A DNA stretch of 5,084 bases from Lachnospiraceae bacterium (GTDB taxonomy: Bacteria > Bacillota > Clostridia > Lachnospirales > Lachnospiraceae), in NCBI GenBank assembly GCA_900770325.1, contig CAAGKE010000009.1:1-5084 (forward strand). Direction: 5' to 3'. Of the stretch, positions 1 through 4,948 are shown one piece after another; within the stretch, counting starts at the first letter, position 1; every line of letters starts with the position of its first letter. The notes under the pieces were generated by a model. That model was given only the letters and a program-made list of their open reading frames with translations, ran no database searches and was not told where the DNA came from. A program made the position numbers and the translations under genes.

Positions 1-78
1 AAAATGTCGTTTTCGATGCTGTACACTGGGAGACATGCAGCCCTACGGAGGGCAGTTTTACGAGTTTCGCAATTGGCT
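1..78 (-). repeat. Left copy of dispersed repeat, truncated by window edge
   Basis: This stretch aligns without gaps to the reverse complement of 4738-4815: about 65 of 78 bases match by hand alignment. The strand is given relative to the right copy, which reads forward on plus. The outer boundary is near 78, where the shared AATTGC end motif (69-74 here as GCAATT) stops matching; the rest of the element lies off the left edge. A hairpin at 40-53 (GCCCT, loop ACGG, AGGGC) corresponds to GTCCT/AGGAC in the right copy, so one stem pair has changed on both sides. The 13 differences spread evenly over codon positions in the frames I checked, which argues against protein coding. The sequence resembles intergenic repeats I associate with Lachnospiraceae, from memory and unchecked. 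Confidence 0.75.
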
Positions 79-93
79 AACTCAACTGGATAA

Positions 94-147
94 GACAGGT
101 GTGTGCGTCACTTATCGACAAATGTACACCTGACGCGCATGTTTGTC
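94..147 (+). other. Long RNA-type hairpin downstream of argH
   Basis: Positions 94-110 can pair with 131-147 over 17 consecutive pairs around a 20-nt loop (111-130). Twelve pairs are Watson-Crick. The other five (98-143, 99-142, 100-141, 101-140, 104-137) are all G-U wobbles if the plus strand is the RNA; on the minus strand they would be A-C mismatches. A run of five T (154-158) follows six bases after the stem, so a plus-strand terminator is possible but not canonical. A competing 6-bp pairing, AGGTGT (97-102) with ACACCT (126-131), excludes the long stem. No gene in the window is transcribed into this site on plus, so any such transcript would start left of the window and run against argH. 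Confidence 0.5.
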
Positions 148-164
148 AAGTCATTTTTCAGCCT

Positions 165-191
165 GTTACTGCTCACGTTGCTCACAGTAAC
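165..191. other. Small inverted repeat after the argH stop codon
   Basis: GTTACTG (165-171) and CAGTAAC (185-191) are perfect 7-bp arms around a 13-nt loop that contains the direct repeat GCTCAC (171-176 and 180-185). It begins 15 bases past the argH stop on the minus strand. On minus it is followed by an A-rich stretch, not a T run, so it is not a canonical intrinsic terminator for argH. No better argH terminator is visible before the window edge. Confidence 0.45.
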
Positions 192-205
192 CGCACACGA
201 ACTGA

Positions 206-1600
206 CTATCGCAAAATTCCCGGATTCTCCCGGAGATACTGACGTTCCAGGGCGATTACCTGCTTCATGGCTTCCTGGCCGGGTGCCCCAAGGGTCATGC
301 GTTTCTCCACACAGGTCTTCAGGCTGATCGCCTCATAAATATCTGCCTCAAACACAGGACTAATGGCCTGATATTCCTCCAGAGTCATATCATCCAGCGC
401 GATTCCCTTATCCAGGCAATACAGCACCAGACGTCCCACGATCCCATGTGCATCCCGGAAAGGCACTCCGTGATTCACCAGATAATCCGCCGCATCCGTA
501 GCATTAGTGAACCCGTTCTTCGCAGAAGCTTCCATCACATCTTTCCGAAAACGCATGGTGGATACCATGCCGTTGAACAGCGCAAGGCAGCCCTTCACCG
601 TATCAATGGCATCAAAGGTCAGCTCCTTATCCTCCTGCATATCCTTATTATAGGCCAGAGGAATCCCCTTCATCGTAGTCAGCAGAGAAGTCAGCGCTCC
701 GTACACCCGTCCCGTCTTTCCCCGAATCAGCTCTGCAATATCCGGATTCTTTTTCTGGGGCATAATACTGCTTCCGGTACTATAACTGTCATCGATCTCC
801 ACAAACCGGTACTCATTGGAATTCCAGATGATAATTTCTTCAGAAAAACGACTCAGATGCATCATCACCGTGGACAGAGCCGACAGAAATTCAATCAGAT
901 AGTCCCGATCGGACACAGAATCCATACTGTTCAGCGTGGGACCGTAAAACTCCAGAAGCTGCGCGGTATAATCCCGGTCCAGAGGATAAGTTGTCCCGGC
1001 AAGGGCTCCCGCTCCCAGCGGGCAATAGTTCATTCTCTGACAAATATCATACAGACGCTGTCTGTCCCTCTTAAACATTTCAAAATATGCGCCCACATGA
1101 TGTGCCAGCGTTACCGGCTGCGCCTTCTGAAGGTGGGTAAAGCCCGGCATATAAGTAGCAGTATGCTCCTCCATCAGCTTCAGTAAAGTCTCCAGCAGTT
1201 CCTTCAAAAGTTCATCCACCGCCAGAACCTCTTTTCTGGTATACAGGCGCATATCCAGAGCCACCTGATCATTTCTGCTCCTTCCGGTATGCAGCTTCTT
1301 TCCGGCATCTCCGATTCTGTCGATCAGATTTGCCTCTACAAAGCTGTGGATATCCTCATATTCTTCTGTTATCTTCAGGCTTCCGTTCTCCACGTCCTCC
1401 AGTATCCCCTTCAGACCGGCGATAATCTCATCTCTCTCCTGCTCTGTCAGGATTCCCTGTTTTGCCAGCATGGTCACATGCGCAATGCTTCCCTCTATAT
1501 CCTCCCTGTAAAACTTCTGATCAAAGGAAATCGAAGCGTTAAAATTATAGACCAGCCTGTCCGTTTCCTTTGTAAATCTCCCTCCCCAAAGCTGTGCCAT
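206..1600 (-). CDS. argH: Argininosuccinate lyase
   Basis: Cytoplasmic homotetrameric enzyme that splits L-argininosuccinate into arginine and fumarate, the last step of arginine biosynthesis. The 464-residue product is full length for the family. It opens with the typical MAQLWGGRF. It contains HTGRSRND at 104-111, GFTHLQKAQP at 153-162 with the conserved His156 implicated in catalysis, and the aspartase/fumarase superfamily signature GSSIMPQKKN at 276-285, whose serine loop carries the catalytic base in this family. The start is supported by AGGAGGA at 1614-1608 (minus), 7 nt before the ATG. argG, a frequent partner, is not adjacent; the upstream neighbour is queH, and a strong promoter of its own (1732-1761) suggests separate transcription. 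No frameshift or missing key residue is seen. Confidence 0.97.
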   Translation of the reverse strand: MAQLWGGRFTKETDRLVYNFNASISFDQKFYREDIEGSIAHVTMLAKQGILTEQERDEIIAGLKGILEDVENGSLKITEEYEDIHSFVEANLIDRIGDAGKKLHTGRSRNDQVALDMRLYTRKEVLAVDELLKELLETLLKLMEEHTATYMPGFTHLQKAQPVTLAHHVGAYFEMFKRDRQRLYDICQRMNYCPLGAGALAGTTYPLDRDYTAQLLEFYGPTLNSMDSVSDRDYLIEFLSALSTVMMHLSRFSEEIIIWNSNEYRFVEIDDSYSTGSSIMPQKKNPDIAELIRGKTGRVYGALTSLLTTMKGIPLAYNKDMQEDKELTFDAIDTVKGCLALFNGMVSTMRFRKDVMEASAKNGFTNATDAADYLVNHGVPFRDAHGIVGRLVLYCLDKGIALDDMTLEEYQAISPVFEADIYEAISLKTCVEKRMTLGAPGQEAMKQVIALERQYLRENPGILR

Positions 1601-1725
1601 AGGTCTGTCCTCCTGTATAAAATCATTTTTATCACATCAAGTACTGCAAATTTTACTGTTCAGCCACTGTGCCATACAAGTCACAGACCGCCTGCCAACG
1701 CAGCTCTTGTCTGCGACTGCAAATT
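1601..1725 (-). promoter_or_regulatory. argH 5' leader, about 125 nt
   Basis: If the promoter at 1732-1761 is used, the argH mRNA starts near 1725 and carries this leader. It holds small potential hairpins: CGCAG/CTGCG (1699-1703 with 1711-1715), CTGTG/CACAG (1667-1671 with 1682-1686), and a competing CAGAC/GTCTG (1684-1688 with 1709-1713). An AT-rich inverted repeat, ATAAAA/TTTTAT (1617-1622 with 1627-1632), sits just before the ribosome binding site and could be a regulator site; a clear ArgR box is not recognisable. I find no T-box or known riboswitch consensus. Part of the leader (1650-1665) is shared with the right-hand repeat element. Confidence 0.4.
1650..1665 (-). repeat. 16-bp module shared with the right-hand element
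   Basis: GGCTGAACAGTAAAAT reads on the minus strand here and on the plus strand at 4860-4875, identical over 16 bases. A shorter related piece (ACAGGCTGAA, then AAATG) occurs on the minus strand at about 152-166 in the left repeat region. This suggests that the argH leader contains a fragment of, or shares a module with, the same dispersed repeat family. Confidence 0.55.
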
Positions 1726-1731
1726 CACGTT

Positions 1732-1761
1732 ATTATACAATGCCCTCTATGAAAAAGTCAA
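1732..1761 (-). promoter_or_regulatory. argH promoter (sigma-A type)
   Basis: On the minus strand TTGACT (1761-1756) and a perfect TATAAT (1737-1732) are separated by 18 bp. This is a near-consensus housekeeping promoter. It overlaps the last five codons of queH, so argH can be transcribed independently of queH. The predicted start is near 1725. Confidence 0.7.
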
Positions 1762-2397
1762 TGCCTCCCGCTCCCTTTTGGAAAACACACAGCCGCAGTA
1801 ATCCTGCCGGTACAGCCCATACTCTGCGGAAAGCTCCACCGACCGCTTGTAGCCGTTTTTCTTTTTAAAATCTGAAGGAAGATGCTTCACACCATACTCT
1901 TTTTCCAGTCTCTGACCAATCTCATTGATCTTCTGCGCATTCTTCAAAGGACTGATGGATAAAGTAGTAGTGAAATAATCAAATCCCTGCTCTGCCGCCC
2001 GTCTGGCCGCCTCCCTCATACGCAGCTCATAACAGGCAAAGCAGCGTTCTCCCCCTTCCGGGATATGCTCCAGACCTTTTACAGCATGGTAAAATTCCTC
2101 CGGCACATAATCTCCTTTCTGGAAATGAACCGGATGTTTCAGAGGCATCTCTTCGATCAGCCTCTGCTGCTCCTGTACCCGCTTTTCATATTCCTCCGGC
2201 GGAAAAATATTGGGATTGTAATAAAAAACCGTGATTTCAAAATACCGGGATAAATATTCCAGTACATAACTGCTGCAGGGCGCACAGCAGCTATGCAAAA
2301 ATAAACCGGGAACCTCTCCCTCAGGGAGCGCCCCGATCAATCGATCCAATTCCTTCTGATAATTTATTTTATTTCCATTTCTGTTTCCTGACTCCAT
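1747..2397 (-). CDS. queH: Epoxyqueuosine reductase QueH (DUF208 family)
   Basis: QueH reduces epoxyqueuosine to queuosine at the wobble base G34 of tRNAs with GUN anticodons, the last step of queuosine synthesis; it is the non-cobalamin counterpart of QueG. The 216-residue product has the family cysteine sets that hold an iron-sulfur cluster and additional iron: HSCCAPCS at 35-42, ERCFACYELRM at 117-127 and DYCGCVFS at 199-206. The frame is open upstream to an ATG at 2505, but the start at 2397 is preferred: it has AGAGGAG 6 nt upstream, and the extra 36 residues do not look like the family N-terminus. Other queuosine genes (queACDEF, tgt) are not in view. It diverges from the ABC importer and lies upstream of argH on the same strand. 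Confidence 0.92.
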   Translation of the reverse strand: MESGNRNGNKINYQKELDRLIGALPEGEVPGLFLHSCCAPCSSYVLEYLSRYFEITVFYYNPNIFPPEEYEKRVQEQQRLIEEMPLKHPVHFQKGDYVPEEFYHAVKGLEHIPEGGERCFACYELRMREAARRAAEQGFDYFTTTLSISPLKNAQKINEIGQRLEKEYGVKHLPSDFKKKNGYKRSVELSAEYGLYRQDYCGCVFSKREREALTFS

Positions 2398-2403
2398 CAC
2401 AAA

Positions 2404-2410
2404 CTCCTCT
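2404..2410 (-). promoter_or_regulatory. queH ribosome binding site, fixes the start
   Basis: AGAGGAG on the minus strand ends 6 nt before the ATG at 2397. It favours the 216-residue form of QueH over the 252-residue frame that opens at 2505. Confidence 0.75.
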
Positions 2411-2433
2411 ATCTCTGACAATGTACAATTCTC

Positions 2434-2451
2434 GTTATTGTTCACAATAAC
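2434..2451. promoter_or_regulatory. Perfect 7-bp inverted repeat upstream of queH
   Basis: GTTATTG (2434-2440) and CAATAAC (2445-2451) are perfect arms around TTCA. The centre lies about 45 bp upstream of the queH start codon. It could be a protein-binding operator or a small hairpin in the queH leader. No T run follows on either strand, so a terminator is unlikely. Confidence 0.45.
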
Positions 2452-2468
2452 CCACTTCCCAATGCATA

Positions 2469-2491
2469 GAAACTGCATTTTATGCAGTTTC
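2469..2491. promoter_or_regulatory. Perfect 10-bp inverted repeat between queH and the importer, candidate operator
   Basis: GAAACTGCAT (2469-2478) and ATGCAGTTTC (2482-2491) are perfect arms around TTT, a 23-bp dyad. It sits about 88 bp upstream of the importer start and 72 bp upstream of the queH start. The following bases are GC-rich with no T run, so an operator for the divergent genes is the likelier reading. I do not recognise the regulator; none is encoded in the window. Confidence 0.5.
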
Positions 2492-2536
2492 GCGCTTGCT
2501 GCCATTTTCCCCTATCATACACCATTTCCCGCAATT

Positions 2537-2565
2537 TTCATAGAATATGTTATAAATACTGCCAA
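2537..2565 (-). promoter_or_regulatory. Candidate queH promoter
   Basis: On the minus strand TTGGCA (2565-2560) and TATGAA (2542-2537) are 17 bp apart. The -35 is one base from consensus; the -10 is weaker. Transcripts from it would carry a leader of about 130 nt holding both inverted repeats. It overlaps the candidate importer promoter on the other strand. Confidence 0.3.
2548..2556 (+). promoter_or_regulatory. Candidate extended -10 promoter of the ABC importer
   Basis: TGTTATAAA fits an extended -10 element (TGnTATAAT) with one mismatch. No convincing -35 lies 17 bp upstream, which is tolerated for extended -10 promoters. Transcription would start near 2563, giving a very short leader that begins almost at the ribosome binding site (AAAGGAGG, 2564-2571). 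Confidence 0.35.
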
Positions 2566-2578
2566 AGGAGGATTCCGT

Positions 2579-3337
2579 GTGAACCCATTGTTACAGGTGA
2601 ATCATCTTTCCTATGCCTATCACAGTGTCAGCAGCGAAACCTACGCTCTGTCGGATCTGTCTTTTCAGGTGAGAGAAGGAGAATTTATTGCGATCGTTGG
2701 ACCCAGCGGCTGTGGAAAATCCACGCTGCTTTCTTTAATTTCAGGTTTAATACGCCCGGAAAAAGGTGAAATCCTTCTGGAAGGGAAACCGCTGTCTGAA
2801 AGTAAAACTGCTGTTGGATATATGCTCCAAAAAGACTATCTTCTGGAATGGCGTACTATCTATCAGAATGTGATCCTGGGGCTGGAGATCCAGCACAGAC
2901 TCACAAAAGAAACCAAAATGCGAATTGAAGAAATGCTGGAGGATTACGGCCTGTCCGCCTTCCGGAATGCAAGGCCCAGCCAGCTTTCCGGCGGAATGCG
3001 CCAGCGGGCGGCACTGATACGTACCCTGGCTCAGGATCCCAGCCTGCTGCTGTTGGATGAGCCTTTTTCTGCTCTGGATTATCTCACCCGTATCTCGGTG
3101 TGCGATGATATTTATAAGATACTGAAAAAAGAAAATAAAACTGCTGTTCTGGTGACTCATGATCTGTCGGAGGCCATCAGTGTAGCTGATCAGATCATTG
3201 TTCTGACCGCCCGTCCGGCTACTGTTAAAAAGATTATTCCGGTGCATCTGACATTGACAGAGCGTACTCCCCTTTCCTCAAGGAACGCGCCGGAATTTAA
3301 GGAATATTTCAATATGATATGGAAGGAGCTGAAATAA
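2579..3337 (+). CDS. ABC importer ATP-binding protein, NitT/TauT (SsuB/TauB/ThiZ-like) family
   Basis: This 252-residue ATPase would power import of a small molecule through the permease encoded directly after it. All nucleotide-binding motifs are intact: Walker A GPSGCGKST 41-49, Q-loop Gln84, signature LSGGMRQR 136-143, Walker B LLLLDEP 156-162, D-loop SALD 164-167 and switch His194 in LVTHD. The frame is open from an ATG at 2438, but the GTG at 2579 is chosen: AAAGGAGG (2564-2571) lies 7 nt upstream, the family usually starts just before the first strand (LLQVNHLSYAY), and the extra 47 residues do not resemble the family. Sequence style places it with nitrate, sulfonate, taurine and thiamine-precursor (HMP) importers. 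The substrate cannot be told from sequence, and no TPP riboswitch is seen upstream. Confidence 0.92.
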   Translation: MNPLLQVNHLSYAYHSVSSETYALSDLSFQVREGEFIAIVGPSGCGKSTLLSLISGLIRPEKGEILLEGKPLSESKTAVGYMLQKDYLLEWRTIYQNVILGLEIQHRLTKETKMRIEEMLEDYGLSAFRNARPSQLSGGMRQRAALIRTLAQDPSLLLLDEPFSALDYLTRISVCDDIYKILKKENKTAVLVTHDLSEAISVADQIIVLTARPATVKKIIPVHLTLTERTPLSSRNAPEFKEYFNMIWKELK

Positions 3338-4144
3338 ATGCTGGAAATGTCTGAAGCCCACAAAACCTACCTTGACAAGCTGAACAGGCATAAAAGAAAT
3401 GTGCGTTTCCTGCGCTTTGCCCTCATTATCCTTTTTCTGATTCTGTGGGAAATCGCGGCAAGAAGGGGCTGGATCGATGCCTTTATTTTCTCCAGCCCCT
3501 CCCGTGTGGCACTTACAGCCCTGAATATGGGAAAAGAAAAAAGTCTTTTTTATCATACCGGAATCACCCTGCTGGAAACCATGGTCAGTTTTTTTCTTAC
3601 GATCATCCTGGGCCTGATAACCGCCATTCTGCTGTGGTGCAGCAAATCCGTTTCTGAAGTTCTGGAACCGTATCTGGTGGTCTTAAACAGTCTGCCCAAA
3701 TCCGCCCTGGCACCGCTGCTGATCGTATGGCTGGGCGCCAATATGCGCACAATTATCGTAGCCGGTATTTCCGTAGCCATTTTCGGTATGATCCTGAACC
3801 TGTACACAGGCTTTCAGGAAACGGATCCGGAAAAAATCAAACTGATCTATACACTGCAGGGAAATAAAAAAGATGTGCTTTTTAAAGTGGTAATACCAGG
3901 ATCCATCCCGCTGTTTATCAGTATCCTCAAGGTAAACATCGGTCTGTGCCTGGTGGGTGTTATTATCGGAGAATTTATCGGTTCCCGCATGGGACTTGGT
4001 TACCTGATCATCTACGGCAGCCAGACCTTCCAGCTAAACCTGGTAATTACCAGTATTGTGATTCTCTGCGGCATTTCACTGCTGCTGTATCTGCTCCTGA
4101 ATCTGGTGGAACGGGGCTATCAGAAACGGCTGAAAACAATTTAA
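3338..4144 (+). CDS. ABC importer permease, NitT/TauT (SsuC/TauC/ThiX-like) family
   Basis: Membrane subunit that should dimerise and pair with the ATPase encoded upstream. The 268-residue product has about six hydrophobic spans by eye (roughly 24-40, 81-101, 111-131, 137-157, 190-213 and 233-257). A cytoplasmic coupling loop near 171-191 (TLQGNKKDVLFKVVIPGSIP) matches the EAA-loop region of binding-protein-dependent permeases, with the conserved Gly kept and the EAA triplet itself degenerate. The ATG follows the ATPase stop codon directly, with no intervening base, and GGAAGGAG (3321-3328) lies inside the ATPase end, so the two are translationally linked. No substrate-binding protein follows; the next gene, dut, is convergent. 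Sulfonate, taurine, nitrate, riboflavin or HMP specificity all remain possible. Confidence 0.9.
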   Translation: MLEMSEAHKTYLDKLNRHKRNVRFLRFALIILFLILWEIAARRGWIDAFIFSSPSRVALTALNMGKEKSLFYHTGITLLETMVSFFLTIILGLITAILLWCSKSVSEVLEPYLVVLNSLPKSALAPLLIVWLGANMRTIIVAGISVAIFGMILNLYTGFQETDPEKIKLIYTLQGNKKDVLFKVVIPGSIPLFISILKVNIGLCLVGVIIGEFIGSRMGLGYLIIYGSQTFQLNLVITSIVILCGISLLLYLLLNLVERGYQKRLKTI

Positions 4145-4193
4145 ACACCGGTGTTCCATACGATTGCCCGTCATCCGCAGGAAATGTATGGTC

Positions 4194-4236
4194 AAAAAAT
4201 CAGGGGCAGCCGCAAATATCCTTTTGCGGCTGCCCC
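4194..4236 (-). terminator. Rho-independent terminator of dut
   Basis: A perfect 14-bp stem (GGGGCAGCCGCAAA at 4203-4216 with its complement at 4223-4236) surrounds a 6-nt loop. Read on the minus strand it begins 30 bp after the dut stop and is followed, after three bases, by six T (4199-4194). On the plus strand the downstream side is not T-rich, so efficient termination is expected mainly for dut. The permease side has only a 12-bp palindrome (AACACCGGTGTT, 4144-4155) overlapping its stop codon. Confidence 0.8.
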
Positions 4237-4266
4237 CACAGCGTGCTGTAAACCACGCAAAACAAG

Positions 4267-4707
4267 CTAGCTTCTTCCCGTATGCCCGAAACCGCCTGCT
4301 CCCCGCTCTGTCTCATCCAGTTCCTCAGCCAGTTCAAACTCCAGGGAAAGAAACGGCATCACAACAAGCTGGGCAATCCGTTCCCCGTCTGTGATTTTCT
4401 GTTCTGTCTCTGTATCGTTGTGCAGCGCTACCTTGATCTCGCCCCGGTAATCCGCATCTACGACGCCTACACAGTTGGCCGGCCTCAGCCCCTGCTTTGC
4501 CGCCAGTCCGCTTCTGGCAAAAATACCGCCAAAATATCCATCCGGAATAGCCGCAGCCAGCCCGGTCCCCACCATCACAGTCTGATGGGGAGCAATTCGC
4601 AGCTCTTCCGCCTCCAGACAGGCATACAGATCATAACCTGCAGCCCGTTCAGACCCGGCAGAAGGCATTTGGGCTTTTTCATTGATTTTCTTTATCTGAA
4701 TCCGCAT
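4267..4707 (-). CDS. dut: Deoxyuridine 5'-triphosphate nucleotidohydrolase (dUTPase, trimeric)
   Basis: Hydrolyses dUTP to dUMP and pyrophosphate, keeping uracil out of DNA and feeding dTMP synthesis. The 146 residues match the trimeric all-beta family. All five motifs are visible: I AGYDLYA 23-29, II ARSGLAAK 64-71, III around GVVDADYRGE 81-90 with catalytic Asp84 and the uracil-pocket Tyr87, IV ERIAQLV 109-115, and V RGAGGFGHTG 135-144 with the stacking Phe140. Motif V has His142 where Ser is usual (GFGSTG), a small departure. The start is supported by AAGGAG at 4720-4715, 7 nt upstream. It is transcribed in the same direction as the exporter gene to its right, with the repeat element between them, and ends at a strong terminator. 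No mobile or phage genes adjoin it, so a chromosomal copy is likely. Confidence 0.95.
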   Translation of the reverse strand: MRIQIKKINEKAQMPSAGSERAAGYDLYACLEAEELRIAPHQTVMVGTGLAAAIPDGYFGGIFARSGLAAKQGLRPANCVGVVDADYRGEIKVALHNDTETEQKITDGERIAQLVVMPFLSLEFELAEELDETERGAGGFGHTGRS

Positions 4708-4737
4708 TCTATTTCTCCTTATGTTATATTAGAACAC

Positions 4738-4948
4738 AGGTAATTGCAAAACTCATAAAACTGTCCTGCGAAGGACTGCAAACCTCCCAGTGTGCAGCAT
4801 CGAAAACGACTTTTTGATAAGATATCTGCCAAAGGAAAACTTTTTGTCTAACCATGACAGGCTGAACAGTAAAATGCTCGTTTCCGGGATGAACACGGAA
4901 GATATACAGACCGAAGAATGACAAAACAGCTGTGCTTCGCAATTACCT
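4738..4948 (+). repeat. 211-bp MITE-like dispersed element with terminal inverted repeats
   Basis: The ends are AGGTAATTGCAAA (4738-4750) and TTCGCAATTACCT (4936-4948), inverted repeats matching at 12 of 13 bases. Positions 4738-4815 are 83% identical, in reverse orientation, to 1-78. Internal structure includes a GTCCT-GCGA-AGGAC hairpin (4763-4776) and the 16-bp module 4860-4875 shared with the argH leader. No transposase is encoded and no clear target-site duplication is seen. The minus-strand frame at 4724-4942 (72 codons, with ...VVFDAAHWEVCSP...) looks like a by-product of the repeat. The left end reaches to 30 bp before the dut start codon, so it may supply part of the dut promoter, though no good -35/-10 pair is evident (TATAAC at 4728-4723 is the best -10). 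Confidence 0.65.

Noticed and set aside
2..133. Plus-strand frame open from the left edge, ending TGA at 131-133 (contains RCCTLG and GQFYEF)
   Set aside because: It coincides with the dispersed repeat and the first half of the long stem. Copy-to-copy differences are spread over all codon positions and include a compensatory stem change, so non-coding constraint fits better.
103..327. Plus-strand frame of 74 codons with a hydrophobic stretch resembling a signal peptide
   Set aside because: It runs through the hairpin-rich spacer and then antisense into the argH 3' end, has no good ribosome binding site, and its composition reflects the repeats.
446..1186. Long plus-strand frame of 246 codons opposite argH
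   Set aside because: It is an antisense shadow of a fully recognisable argH and has no family features or ribosome binding site.
2398..2505. N-terminal extension of QueH from the upstream ATG at 2505
   Set aside because: The added 36 residues cover the two inverted repeats and do not look like QueH, and a good ribosome binding site precedes the ATG at 2397.
2404..2530. preQ1 riboswitch in the queH leader
   Set aside because: No preQ1-type hairpin with the A-rich tail is recognisable by eye; the dyads look like operators or simple hairpins.
2438..2578. N-terminal extension of the ABC ATPase from an ATG at 2438
   Set aside because: It crosses the candidate promoters and dyads; the GTG at 2579 has a near-perfect ribosome binding site and the usual family start.
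4144..4155. AACACCGGTGTT palindrome as a terminator of the importer operon
   Set aside because: The stem is too short with no loop, and no T run follows; it overlaps the stop codon.
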